Assembly (NCBI GenBank): GCA_036378315.1
Contig: DASUWU010000165.1
Location: 27,037 to 91,036 of the forward strand
Length of the DNA: 64,000 nucleotides
DNA from: CALAED01 sp036378315
Lineage (GTDB): Bacteria; Actinomycetota; Actinomycetes; Streptosporangiales; Streptosporangiaceae
Direction: 5' to 3'
Position 1 is the first letter of the stretch; every line of letters begins with the position of its first letter. This document shows, piece after piece, positions 8,475 through 17,615 of this stretch. The notes beneath the pieces are model-generated. The model was not told the DNA's origin, made no database searches, and was given only the letters and a program-made list of their open reading frames with translations. The position numbers and the translations under genes were made by a program.

Positions 8475-8488
8475 GGGACTTTGGTCCT
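8475..8488. promoter_or_regulatory. DevR/DosR-type box (one mismatch)
   Basis: GGGACTTTGGTCCT, one mismatch from the window consensus GGGACYTTNGNCCC. It lies 100 bp upstream of the USP gene (minus) and 219 bp upstream of the PIG-L-like gene (plus). Confidence 0.7.
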
Positions 8489-8551
8489 TCGCACGGTGCG
8501 TAGCCGTCCCGGCCCGGTCGGTGGAACACCCGTGTCCGTTGCGGCGGCCCG

Positions 8552-8582
8552 AGGTCCCCTCGGGCTGGGGACCTTTGCCGCT
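8552..8582. promoter_or_regulatory. DevR/DosR-type box with overlapping inverted repeat
   Basis: GGGACCTTTGCCGC (8568-8581) is one mismatch from the consensus. Its left part also forms an 8-bp inverted repeat: AGGTCCCC at 8552-8559 with GGGGACCT at 8567-8574. The following bases match those after the 12816 box (CGCTGATGC). The box is about 126 bp upstream of the GTG at 8708. Confidence 0.65.
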
Positions 8583-8707
8583 GATGCCGGCGGCCGGCAG
8601 CGGCGCACCCTGCGAATATGCGCACTTCGATGCGCGCCCGAGCTGCGCGCGTCGGACCAAAAAACGAACCGGCCGGTGAAACGGCGAGGAAACGAGGGGA
8701 GGTCGTC

Positions 8708-9511
8708 GTGAACGTGATCATGCCGTACCACGGGGCGGCGATACGCTCCGGCTCTTGGGACGGCGGCCAGCACGCCGACCGCAGCCGCGAGCTCAGGCGC
8801 GCCAATGGCGCGGACACCCGCGCCACGCGCGGCGACGGTCTGCCCGACGCGCGCAGCGTGTTGGCGGTGGTCGGGCGTCCCGGCGACGAGGCGACCTATC
8901 TCGGTGCCCTGCTGGACGCCTTCCGCGCCGGCGGCACGGAGGTGAGCGCGCTCGCCTTGACCACGGGCGAGGTCGCGCCCGGGCAGGGCGGTAGCGAGAG
9001 CAGGTCGCCCACCGTGAACCACTCCTCCGAGTTCGAGGTCTCGGCACTGGTGCTGCGGGTCACCCACCGGCTGATGGCCGACTATCCCGATGGCGGCCTC
9101 GCCGCGATTCCGGCGCACGAACGCGTGCGGGGGATCGTCGGCATGATCCGGCGGTGTTCGGCCGACCTGCTGCTCACCGCGGACTCGGCGGGCGTCGATC
9201 CGCTGGTGCTGGAGACGACCTGCGCGGCCGGCCGGGCGGAAGGTGTCCCGGTGCTGGCATGGACGCTGCCCGCGGGCGTCGCTGACGAGGTGCGCGCCGC
9301 CGGCGGCCTCGGCGTTCCTGACCACCCGCTGTGGCGTGCCGACCTCATGCTCAAGGTCTCGCGCCGGGCGCAGCGCCGGGCGATGCGGGCCCACCGCAGC
9401 CTGGGGGACGCGTCGCCCGCCCACCTGGTACGCCTCGACGTGCAGGGCGACCGGGAGTGGCTGCGCTGGCTGGTGCTGCCCGCTTCGCCGGCGGGCGGCC
9501 GGGAGGGGTGA
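8708..9511 (+). CDS. PIG-L/LmbE deacetylase-like protein lacking key metal ligands
   Basis: The 267-residue protein keeps the PIG-L skeleton: VLAVVGRPGDEATYLGALLDAF near residue 45, a DYPDGGL motif, a strand like SADLLLTADSAGVDPLVLE, and VPVLAWTLP. In active family members the first motif is AHPDDE and the later one HPDHR. Here they read GRPGDE and VDPLVLE, so the metal-binding His residues and the catalytic Asp are replaced. It probably cannot act as a zinc N-deacetylase and may be a binding or regulatory protein. GTG 8708 is chosen for GGGGAGG 5 nt upstream. Its stop overlaps the GTG of the CBS-BON gene (GTGA), so the two are co-translated. Boxes at 8475 and 8568 suggest DevR control. Confidence 0.65.
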   Translation: MNVIMPYHGAAIRSGSWDGGQHADRSRELRRANGADTRATRGDGLPDARSVLAVVGRPGDEATYLGALLDAFRAGGTEVSALALTTGEVAPGQGGSESRSPTVNHSSEFEVSALVLRVTHRLMADYPDGGLAAIPAHERVRGIVGMIRRCSADLLLTADSAGVDPLVLETTCAAGRAEGVPVLAWTLPAGVADEVRAAGGLGVPDHPLWRADLMLKVSRRAQRRAMRAHRSLGDASPAHLVRLDVQGDREWLRWLVLPASPAGGREG

Positions 9512-10113
9512 TCGGGATGCTGGTCCGGGAGGTGATGACGGAGCCCGTGGTGGCGCTCCCGCCCACCGCGACCCTCAAGCAGGCCATCAAGCTGCTGTAC
9601 GAGCGGGACATCACGGCCGCGCCCGTGGTGAACGGATACGGGCACATCATCGGGATCATCAGCGAGATGGACCTGCTGCGCGGCGAGTTCGCGGCCGGGC
9701 CGCCGGTCGCGGCCAGGCCGGCGTCCGAGCGGGAGGGACCGCCGGCCCGCCAGGTCGGGGACGTGATGACGCGGCATGTCATGACGGTCAGGGAACAGAC
9801 CGACGTCGCGGAACTGGCCGAGCTGATGATGTCGACGGGCGTGAAGAGCGTGCCCGTCGTGCGCACCGGCCGGCTCGTCGGCATCGTCAGCCGGCGCGAC
9901 CTGATGGGCGTGCTCGCCCGCAGTGATGAGCGGATCCGCGACGACGTCGTCCAGGCGCTGGCCGACTACGCGGCCGGCGAGCCGTCCTGGGAGGTGGCGG
10001 TACGGGACGGCGTGGTCGAGCTGAGCGGCGGTGGTGACGACGCGGCCGAGTACCTCGCCGACGTGATCATCCGAACGGTTCCCGGAGTCGTCCGTGTCCT
10101 CCATGTCCCATGA
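9508..10113 (+). CDS. Two-CBS-domain protein with C-terminal BON-like domain
   Basis: The 201-residue protein holds CBS 1 (VREVMTEPVVALPPTATLKQ to GIISEMDLL), CBS 2 (VGDVMTRHVMTVREQTDV to GIVSRRDLM) and a C-terminal segment of about 65 residues ending VRDGVVELSG...VPGVVRVLHV, which fits a BON domain. CBS pairs bind adenine nucleotides; BON domains are thought to bind ligands or membranes. Mycobacterial DosR regulons include the CBS protein Hrp1. It is translationally coupled to the PIG-L-like gene upstream (GTGA overlap); an ATG at 9517 is an alternative start. A paralogue with the same architecture lies at 51349, also beside a USP gene. Confidence 0.85.
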   Translation: MIGMLVREVMTEPVVALPPTATLKQAIKLLYERDITAAPVVNGYGHIIGIISEMDLLRGEFAAGPPVAARPASEREGPPARQVGDVMTRHVMTVREQTDVAELAELMMSTGVKSVPVVRTGRLVGIVSRRDLMGVLARSDERIRDDVVQALADYAAGEPSWEVAVRDGVVELSGGGDDAAEYLADVIIRTVPGVVRVLHVP

Positions 10114-10137
10114 GATGAGCGGCCGGCGCGGGCGCAA

Positions 10138-10151
10138 GGGACCTTGGTCCC
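10138..10151. promoter_or_regulatory. DevR/DosR-type box, perfect palindrome
   Basis: GGGACC-TT-GGTCCC is an exact match to GGGACYTTNGNCCC and a perfect 6-2-6 palindrome, 143 bp upstream of the hypC start. It probably drives hypCDE. Confidence 0.8.
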
Positions 10152-10293
10152 CGGCGGGAAGGGCATGCGGCTCTGTCGAGCGCGCGCGTCGACTGCCGAT
10201 GCTTGACTGCATGCCCGAGGCGTCCGGTATCGGCATCGAGCCCCGTGGTGGCGAGGCCCGCGGGGCCGCCAGTTCAGGAGGCCGGTGATCGGC

Positions 10294-10548
10294 GTGTGCC
10301 TGGGGATTCCCGGACGTGTGGTCGAACTGACCGACGACGGGCTGCGTATGGGAGTCGTCGACTTCGGCGGGATCCGCCGCGAGGTCTGCCTCGCCTACGC
10401 GCCAGAAACGCAGCTGGGCGACTACGTCATCGTGCACGTCGGCTTCGCGATCAGCCGTGTGGACGAGGTGGAGGCCGCGCGGACCCTGGAGGTCATCCGT
10501 GCCATCCCCGACGCGCTCGAGGCCGAACTGGGAGAGGCCGCGCCATGA
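10294..10548 (+). CDS. hypC: [NiFe] hydrogenase maturation chaperone HypC
   Basis: The product has 84 residues. HypC shuttles the Fe(CN)2CO unit from HypD to the large-subunit precursor, and its N-terminal Cys directly after Met is essential. Starting at GTG 10294 gives MCLGIPGRVVEL, placing Cys at position 2 as required. A start at GTG 10285 would bury it and leaves only 3 nt after AGGAGG (10276-10281), so 10294 is preferred despite its 12-nt spacing. The later GDYVIVHVGFAISRVDEVEA block with its His is also typical. It overlaps hypD by 4 nt. A perfect DevR-type box lies upstream. Confidence 0.93.
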   Translation: MCLGIPGRVVELTDDGLRMGVVDFGGIRREVCLAYAPETQLGDYVIVHVGFAISRVDEVEAARTLEVIRAIPDALEAELGEAAP

Positions 10549-11630
10549 AGTATCTGGACGAGTACCGTGACCCGGCGCTGGCCAGGCGGCTGCTCGCCGA
10601 CATCCACGCCACCGCCACCCGCCCCTGGACGATCATGGAGGTGTGCGGCGGCCAGACGCACACGATCGTGCGGCAGGGCATCGACGAGCTGCTGCCGGAC
10701 GGCGTCCGCATGATCCACGGCCCCGGCTGCCCGGTGTGCGTCACGCCGCTGGAAATGATCGACAAGGCCCTGTCGATCGCCGCCTGGCCGGACGTGATCT
10801 TCACGAGCTTCGGCGACATGCTGCGGGTTCCCGGCACGTCGACCGACCTGCTCGCGATGAAGGCGCGGGGCGCGGACGTACGTGTCGTCTACACGCCGCT
10901 GGACGCGGTGGACATCGCCGCCGCCAACCCGGACCGGCAGGTGGTCTTCTTCGCCGTCGGCTTCGAGACGACGGCGCCGGCGAACGCGATGGCCGTGCTG
11001 CGCGCCGACGCGCTCGACCTGTCCAACTTCAGCATGCTGGTCAGCCATGTGCTCGTGCCGCCGGCGATGACGTCGATCCTCGATTCGGCCGCGAACGAGG
11101 TCCAGGCTTTCCTGGCCGCCGGGCACGTGTGCGCGGTCATGGGCTGGACCGAGTACGAGCCCATCGCCGCCCGCTACCGGGTGCCGATCGTCGTCACCGG
11201 ATTCGAGCCGCTCGACCTGCTCGAAGGCATCCTCATGGCCGTGCGCCAGCTCGAGGAGGGACGGCACGAGGTCGAGAACCAGTACGCCAGGGCGGTCCGC
11301 CGGGACGGCAACGCCACGGCCCGCGCCGCGATGCGCACCGTCTTCCGGGTGACCGAGCGGATGTGGCGCGGCATCGGCGAGATCCCGGCCAGCGGCCTTA
11401 CCCTTACGCCGGATTTTGCCCGTTTCGACGCGGAGCGGCGGTACGGTGTGGCCGCGCTCACCGCGGACGAGAACCCGGCCTGCATCGCCGGGAAGATCCT
11501 GCAGGGCACCAAGATCCCCACCGACTGCACCGCGTACGGCACCATCTGCACCCCGCGGCACCCGCTCGGCGCGCCCATGGTGTCGACCGAAGGCACCTGC
11601 GCGGCCTTCCACAACGCCGGACGGAGATGA
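10545..11630 (+). CDS. hypD: [NiFe] hydrogenase maturation protein HypD
   Basis: The 361-residue protein is an iron-sulfur scaffold on which the Fe(CN)2CO moiety is assembled. Diagnostic motifs are MEVCGGQTHTI near residue 30, IHGPGCPVCVTP near 65, TSFGDMLRVPG, FFAVGFETTAPA, SHVLVPPAM and the C-terminal GKILQGTKIPTDCTAYG with its Cys. Length matches the family. Its start overlaps the hypC stop and its stop (ATGA) overlaps a short ORF that runs into the hypE start, so hypC, hypD and hypE form one coupled unit. Confidence 0.95.
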   Translation: MKYLDEYRDPALARRLLADIHATATRPWTIMEVCGGQTHTIVRQGIDELLPDGVRMIHGPGCPVCVTPLEMIDKALSIAAWPDVIFTSFGDMLRVPGTSTDLLAMKARGADVRVVYTPLDAVDIAAANPDRQVVFFAVGFETTAPANAMAVLRADALDLSNFSMLVSHVLVPPAMTSILDSAANEVQAFLAAGHVCAVMGWTEYEPIAARYRVPIVVTGFEPLDLLEGILMAVRQLEEGRHEVENQYARAVRRDGNATARAAMRTVFRVTERMWRGIGEIPASGLTLTPDFARFDAERRYGVAALTADENPACIAGKILQGTKIPTDCTAYGTICTPRHPLGAPMVSTEGTCAAFHNAGRR

Positions 11631-11636
11631 CCGAGC

Positions 11637-11670
11637 ATGACGGACGACCGACGATGACGGACGACCAACG
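11637..11670 (+). repeat. Two-copy 17-bp tandem repeat with mini-ORFs before hypE
   Basis: ATGACGGACGACCGACG (11637-11653) is followed directly by ATGACGGACGACCAACG (11654-11670), then by the hypE ATG at 11671. Each copy opens a six-codon ORF (MTDDRR and MTDDQR) whose TGA overlaps the next ATG as ATGA. The ATG overlapping the hypD stop (11627) is in frame with the second mini-ORF. The result is a chain of stop-start couplings between hypD and hypE. Confidence 0.75.
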
Positions 11671-12741
11671 ATGACGATGGACCCGCTGACCGCCGCCTGT
11701 CCGCTGCCGCTGGCCGAGACCGAGCGCGTGTTGCTCGGGCACGGCTCAGGTGGTCGGCTCATGGCCGAGCTGCTCGCCGGCGTCATCGCGCCCGAGCTGG
11801 GCCTCGATGGGCCCGCCGAGGACGCGGCGATCGTCGGCCTCGGCGCGGGGGCCGGCCCGGCGGGCGACGCGGAGGTGGTCGTGAGCACGGACTCGTTCGT
11901 CGTCACGCCGCGCGCCTTTCCCGGCGGCGACATCGGGGAGCTCGCCGTCAACGGCACCGTGAACGACCTCGCGATGCGGGGCGCCCGCCCGGTCGGGCTG
12001 TGCCTGGCGTACATCATCGAGGAGGGGTTGTGCCTCGACGAGCTGCGCGGCATCACCGCGTCGGCGGCGCGCGCGGCGCGCGCGGCCGGGGTGCGCGTCG
12101 TGTCGGGGGACACCAAGGTGGTGGGGCACGGGGCGGCGGACGGTCTCTACATCACCACGACCGGCTTCGGCGTGCGGCTGCCGGGCGCCGAGGTCTCCGC
12201 CGCGGGCGCTCGCCCGGACGACGTCGTGCTGGTCTCCGGGCCGATCGGGCTGCACGGCACGGCCATCCTCAGCGTCCGGGAGGGGCTGGGGTTCGACGGG
12301 GAGATCGCGTCGGACACCCGGCCGCTGCACGACCTCGTCGCCGCCATGATCGAGGCCGGCGGGGCGGACGTGCACGCGCTGCGCGACCCCACCCGCGGCG
12401 GCCTGGCGAGCGCCCTGGTCGAGCTGGCCGAGACGTCGGGCGTCGGCGTCGAGGTGGACGAGGGCGCGATCCCGGTCCCCGGCACGGTCGCCGCCGCCTG
12501 CGAGCTACTCGGGCTCGATCCGCTGCACGTGGCCAACGAGGGCTGCCTGGTCGCGTTCGTCGCGCCCGAAGCGGCCCTCGAGGTGCTGGCCGCGATGCGC
12601 GCCCATCCCGCCGGCGCGCAGGCACGTCCGATCGGCAGGGCGGTCGCGGCCAAGCCAGGCATGGTCCGCATGCACACGCTGGTAGGCGCGACCAGGGTCG
12701 TGGACATGCTCGTCGGCGAGCAGCTTCCGCGCATCTGCTGA
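11671..12741 (+). CDS. hypE: [NiFe] hydrogenase maturation protein HypE
   Basis: The 356-residue protein is the carbamoyl dehydratase that makes the thiocyanate from which the cyanide ligands derive. It has the AIRS/PurM-like fold: LLGHGSGGRLMAELL near residue 25, VVSTDSFVVTPRAFPGGDIGELAVNGTVNDLAMRGA in the middle third, RDPTRGGLASALVE, and a C-terminus ending in PRIC. The terminal Cys is the residue that carries the carbamoyl/cyano group. The start is ATG 11671 (a second ATG lies at 11677). No good ribosome binding site is visible, consistent with coupling through the 17-bp repeat. hypA, hypB and hypF are absent from the window. Confidence 0.95.
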   Translation: MTMDPLTAACPLPLAETERVLLGHGSGGRLMAELLAGVIAPELGLDGPAEDAAIVGLGAGAGPAGDAEVVVSTDSFVVTPRAFPGGDIGELAVNGTVNDLAMRGARPVGLCLAYIIEEGLCLDELRGITASAARAARAAGVRVVSGDTKVVGHGAADGLYITTTGFGVRLPGAEVSAAGARPDDVVLVSGPIGLHGTAILSVREGLGFDGEIASDTRPLHDLVAAMIEAGGADVHALRDPTRGGLASALVELAETSGVGVEVDEGAIPVPGTVAAACELLGLDPLHVANEGCLVAFVAPEAALEVLAAMRAHPAGAQARPIGRAVAAKPGMVRMHTLVGATRVVDMLVGEQLPRIC

Positions 12742-12815
12742 GCCGGCCGCCGCCCGCCGGCCGCCCGCCACCGCCGGCGTGCGCATGGCTGGGATGCGCA
12801 TGGTCCCAGGAGGAA

Positions 12816-12829
12816 GGGACCTTCGCCGC
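12816..12829. promoter_or_regulatory. DevR/DosR-type box upstream of the hydrogenase operon
   Basis: GGGACCTTCGCCGC, one mismatch from the consensus, 97 bp before the hyhB start. GGTCCC at 12802-12807 forms an inverted repeat with its left half. The bases after it (TGATGC) repeat those following the 8568 box. Confidence 0.7.
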
Positions 12830-12925
12830 TGATGCGGGCCGCGCCCCGCGATGAAGGATCGAGGTGACACGGCCGGGCACGACGGGTCCCGGAACGACAG
12901 GGCCCGGTGAAAGGGGGACGCCGGC

Positions 12926-14121
<1,196 letters not shown>

Positions 14122-14125
<4 letters not shown>

Positions 14126-14643
14126 CTCCGCCACTGCTCGAACACCCCTTCCTCGCCGGGTTGCCGCACGCGGCCGAGCTGACCGGCCGGGCCAGGCTCG
14201 TCGAGTTCCCGCGCGCCGGCAGGCTGTTCGACGAGGGCGCCAGGGCCGACCGGTTCTGGCTGATCCAGACCGGCAAAGTCGCCCTCGACCTGCACGTGCC
14301 GGGACGGGCGGACGTGGTGATCGAGACGCTCGGGGACGGCGACGTCGTCGGGTGGTCGTGGCTGTTCCCGCCGTACGCCTGGCATTTCGGGGCCAGGGCG
14401 GTGGCCGACACCACCGCGGTGGAGTTCGACGCCGCCGCCGTACGGGCCGTCTGCGACGCCGACCCGGTGCTCGGGCAGGCGCTCCTGCGGCGGTTCCTCG
14501 GCGTGATGTGCGACCGGCTGCAGGCCGCCAGGATCCGGCTGCTCGACCTGTACGCCAGGGACCCCTACCTCGAAACCCCGCCGGCGACGCCGCCTTCGGG
14601 GCCGCCGCCTGCCACCGCCCCGGCCGCCGGGAGCCGGCCGTGA
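14122..14643 (+). CDS. Cyclic nucleotide-binding-domain protein without a DNA-binding domain
   Basis: The 173-residue protein has a Crp/Fnr-like sensory domain: FPRAGRLFDEGARADRFWLIQTGKVALDL, then VIETLGDGDVVGWSWLFPPYAWHFGARAVADTTAVEFDAAAV, then a helix DADPVLGQALLRRFLGVMCDRLQAARIRLLDLYA. After that there is only a Pro/Ala-rich tail of about 25 residues, with no helix-turn-helix. It therefore probably works by protein contact rather than as a transcription factor. It is embedded between the beta and gamma hydrogenase genes, with GTGA overlaps on both sides, so a role in controlling or assembling the hydrogenase is likely. Whether it binds a nucleotide is unknown. Confidence 0.75.
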
Positions 14644-15488
14644 CCGCGATGCTGCCCGCGCCGTACCGCGTCATCGACCGCCACGAGGAGACCTACGACA
14701 CCGTCACGCTGCGGCTCGAACCGGTCGGCGCCGCGATCCCCGACTTCCGGCCCGGGCAGTTCACCATGCTGTACGCGTTCGGCGTCGGCGAGGTGCCCAT
14801 CTCGATCAGCGGCGACGGGAGTGGCGGCGGCCGGACCGCCGGCGGCGACGGCGCCGGCCCCGTCCTGGTGCAGACGCTGCGCGCGGTCGGCGCCGTGACG
14901 CGGGCGCTGTGCGACGCACGGCCGGGAATGACGGTCGGCGTGCGCGGCCCGTACGGGAGCGACTGGGACGTCGCGGGCGCGGCCGGCCAGGACCTCGTGA
15001 TCGTCGCGGGCGGCATCGGGCTCGCCCCGCTGCGTCCCGTCGTGCTCGCGGCCCTCGCCGACCGGGACCGCTACCGCCGCGTGGTGCTCCTCGTGGGCGC
15101 CAGGACGCCGCGGGACCTGCTGTTTCCCGCCGAGATCGCCGCCTGGCGCGAACGCGGGATCGAGGTCGCCGTCACGGTGGACCAGGCCGACGCCGGGTGG
15201 ACCGGCGATGTGGGCCTGGTGACCGCCCTGGTCGACCGCGCGGTCTACGACCCCGCCCGATGCGCGGCGTTCGTGTGCGGGCCCGAGGTGATGATGCGGT
15301 TCACCGCGCGCTCGCTGCTGCGCAGGGGTGTGCCGGCGCACCGGATCAGGGTCTCCCTGGAACGCGACATGAAATGCGGCGTCGGGCTGTGCGGGCACTG
15401 CCAGCTCGGCCCGCTGCTGGTGTGCAGGGACGGTCCCGTCGTCCGCTACGACGGCGTCGCCGATCTGATCGTCGTCAAGGAGCTGTAG
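14640..15488 (+). CDS. hyhG: Group 3b-type hydrogenase flavin/NAD(P)-binding subunit (gamma)
   Basis: The 282-residue protein has a ferredoxin-NADP reductase-like arrangement. It contains an FAD domain with FRPGQFTMLYAFGVGEVPISIS and VRGPYGSDWD, a nucleotide domain with DLVIVAGGIGLAPLRPVV and AAFVCGPEVMMRFTARSL, and a C-terminal 2Fe-2S motif MKCGVGLCGHCQLGPLLVC. This matches the PyrK/HydG-type gamma subunit that exchanges electrons with NAD(P)H. The start is GTG 14640, overlapping the previous stop (ATG 14649 is an alternative). A Gly-rich loop (DGSGGGRTAGGDGAG) interrupts the first domain. A 56-bp gap precedes the small-subunit gene. Confidence 0.9.
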   Translation: MTAMLPAPYRVIDRHEETYDTVTLRLEPVGAAIPDFRPGQFTMLYAFGVGEVPISISGDGSGGGRTAGGDGAGPVLVQTLRAVGAVTRALCDARPGMTVGVRGPYGSDWDVAGAAGQDLVIVAGGIGLAPLRPVVLAALADRDRYRRVVLLVGARTPRDLLFPAEIAAWRERGIEVAVTVDQADAGWTGDVGLVTALVDRAVYDPARCAAFVCGPEVMMRFTARSLLRRGVPAHRIRVSLERDMKCGVGLCGHCQLGPLLVCRDGPVVRYDGVADLIVVKEL

Positions 15489-15544
15489 GAGACCGCCGGA
15501 GCCGCGTGAGCCATGGAGAGCGTAGAGATCCGAGAGGAGCGGCG

Positions 15545-16336
15545 ATGACCCCGCCGACGCTGGCCGTGTGGAAGTTCGCCTCGTGCGACGGGTGCCAGCT
15601 GACCTTGCTCGACTGCGAGGACGAGCTGCTGGCGCTGGCCGGCGAGGTCGAGATCGCGCATTTCCTGGAGGCGTCGAGCGCGGTCGCCGACGGCCCGTAC
15701 GACCTGTCGCTGGTCGAGGGATCGATCACCACGGCCGCGGACGCCGAACGGATCAGGCACGTGCGCGAGATCTCGCGGACGCTCGTCACGATCGGCGCGT
15801 GCGCCACGGCGGGCGGCATTCAGGCGCTGCGCAACTTCGGGGACGTCGCCGAGTTCACGTCGGTGGTGTACGCCAGGCCCGAGTACATCAGCACGCTCGC
15901 CACGTCGACGCCGATCGCGGCGCACGTGCCCGTCGACTTCGAGCTGCGCGGCTGCCCGATCGACAAGCGCCAGCTGCTCGAGGTGTTGACGGCCTTCCTG
16001 CACGGCCGCCGGCCGAACACGCCGGCGCACAGCGTCTGCCACGAGTGCAAGGCCCGCGGCACGGTGTGCGTCATGGTGGCGCACGGCACGCCCTGCCTCG
16101 GTCCGGTCACCCACGCCGGCTGCGGCGCCATCTGCCCGGCGTACGGGCGCGGCTGCTACGGGTGCTTCGGGCCGATGGAGTCGCCCAACCCGCGGTCGCT
16201 GACGACCTGGCTGGGCGCGCGGGGGGTGCCGGACGGCGAGCTGGACCGGGTGTTCGCCACGTTCAACGTCGCCGCGTTCGACGCGGTTTCCACCGGGGCG
16301 GCTTCCACGAAGGATGGTCATGACGCATCGCAATGA
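15545..16336 (+). CDS. hyhS: Group 3b-type [NiFe] hydrogenase small subunit (delta)
   Basis: The 263-residue protein carries the hydrogenase small-subunit Cys set: ASCDGCQLTLLD near residue 15, TIGACATAGG near 85 and LRGCPIDK near 137. These ligate the proximal cluster. A Cys-rich C-terminus (CHECKARGTVC, GTPCLGP, HAGCGAICPAYGRGCYGC) provides the other clusters. There is no Tat signal peptide, so the enzyme is cytoplasmic, as expected of group 3. The ribosome binding site GAGAGGAG precedes ATG 15545. The 3' end overlaps the large-subunit gene by 17 nt. Confidence 0.93.
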   Translation: MTPPTLAVWKFASCDGCQLTLLDCEDELLALAGEVEIAHFLEASSAVADGPYDLSLVEGSITTAADAERIRHVREISRTLVTIGACATAGGIQALRNFGDVAEFTSVVYARPEYISTLATSTPIAAHVPVDFELRGCPIDKRQLLEVLTAFLHGRRPNTPAHSVCHECKARGTVCVMVAHGTPCLGPVTHAGCGAICPAYGRGCYGCFGPMESPNPRSLTTWLGARGVPDGELDRVFATFNVAAFDAVSTGAASTKDGHDASQ

Positions 16337-17615
16337 CCGCACCCTCTCGGTCGGCGCGCTGGCCCGCGTCGAGGGCGAGGGCGCGATGTACGTGAAGGTG
16401 ACGGGTCGCGAGGTCGAGGAGGTGCGGCTCGACATCTACGAGCCGCCGCGGTTCTTCGAGGCGTTCCTGCGCGGCCGGGCGCACACGGAACCGCCCGACA
16501 TCACCGCCCGCATCTGCGGCATCTGCCCGGTGGCGTACCAGATGAGCGCGTGTCTGGCGATCGAGGATGCCTGCGGGGTGCACGTGGACGGCCAACTGGC
16601 GGCGCTGCGCCGGCTGCTGTACTGCGGCGAGTGGATCGAGAGCCACGCGCTGCACATCTACCTGCTGCACGCGCCCGACTTCCTCGGATATCCGAGCGCG
16701 GTCGCGATGGCCCGCGACCATCGGGAGGTCATGGAGCGCGGCCTGGCCCTCAAGAAGGCGGGCAACGCCATCCTCGAGCTGCTCGGCGGCCGGGCCATCC
16801 ACCCGATCAACGTGCGGGTCGGCGGCTTCTACCGCGCGCCGGCGCGGGCCGAGCTGGCCCCGCTGGCCGAGACGCTGCGCCGGGCCCGCGACGACGCGCT
16901 GGAAACCGCCGCGTGGGTGGCCGGCTTCGACTTCCCCGACCTCACCATCGACCACGAGCTGCTCGCGGTCAGCGAGCCCGGCACGTACGCGATCGAGCGC
17001 GGTGGCCTGCGCACCGCGAGTGGGCTCGCCTTCCCCGCCGCCGCCTTCCAGGACCATGTCGTCGAGGAGCAGGTGCCGCACTCGACCGCGCTGCACGCCA
17101 CGCTCGACGGCAGGCGGTACCTGACCGGCCCGCTGGCCCGTTACGAGCTGAGCGGCCACCGGCTGTCCCCGCTCGCCAGGGAGGCGGCCACGGCGGCCGG
17201 TCTCGGCGCGCGCTGCCGCAACCCGTTCCGCAGCGTCATCGTGCGGGCCGTCGAGGTCGTCTACGCGGTCGACGAGGCGTTGCGGATCATCGCCGGGTAC
17301 GAGCCGCCGCCGCGGCCGTACGTCGAGGTGCCGCCGCGCGCCGGCACCGGCTACGGGGTGACCGAGGCGCCGCGCGGAACCCTCTTCCACCGCTACGACC
17401 TGGACGCCGACGGCATGATCACGGCGGCGGTCATCACCCCGCCCACGTCGCAGAACCAGGCCGCGATCGAGGCGGACCTGCGGGCGTTCGTCCAGGACAG
17501 GATCGACCTGGACGACGTGATGCTGACCGCCAGGTGCGAGCAGGCCATCCGCAACTACGACCCGTGCATCTCCTGCTCGACGCACTTCCTCGACCTGACG
17601 GTGGACCGCTCGTGA
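16320..17615 (+). CDS. hyhL: Group 3b-type [NiFe] hydrogenase large subunit (alpha)
   Basis: The 431-residue catalytic subunit has both active-site motifs. L1 is RICGICPVAYQMSA with Cys66 and Cys69. L2 is DPCISCSTHFLDLTVDRS with Cys416 and Cys419. The four Cys bind the Ni-Fe centre. Nine residues after His422 form the C-terminal extension removed by the maturation protease, which is encoded next. In M. smegmatis the related hydrogenase (Hyd3/Hyh) is induced in hypoxia through DosR, matching the box before this operon. ATG 16320 is preferred to 16314 because AAGGA lies 6 nt upstream. The enzyme probably disposes of reductant as H2 or oxidises H2 with NAD(P). Confidence 0.95.
   Translation: MTHRNDRTLSVGALARVEGEGAMYVKVTGREVEEVRLDIYEPPRFFEAFLRGRAHTEPPDITARICGICPVAYQMSACLAIEDACGVHVDGQLAALRRLLYCGEWIESHALHIYLLHAPDFLGYPSAVAMARDHREVMERGLALKKAGNAILELLGGRAIHPINVRVGGFYRAPARAELAPLAETLRRARDDALETAAWVAGFDFPDLTIDHELLAVSEPGTYAIERGGLRTASGLAFPAAAFQDHVVEEQVPHSTALHATLDGRRYLTGPLARYELSGHRLSPLAREAATAAGLGARCRNPFRSVIVRAVEVVYAVDEALRIIAGYEPPPRPYVEVPPRAGTGYGVTEAPRGTLFHRYDLDADGMITAAVITPPTSQNQAAIEADLRAFVQDRIDLDDVMLTARCEQAIRNYDPCISCSTHFLDLTVDRS

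Noticed and set aside
10285..10293. Upstream GTG as start of hypC
   Set aside because: It is only 3 nt after AGGAGG and would place two or more residues before the Cys that must follow Met for HypC function.
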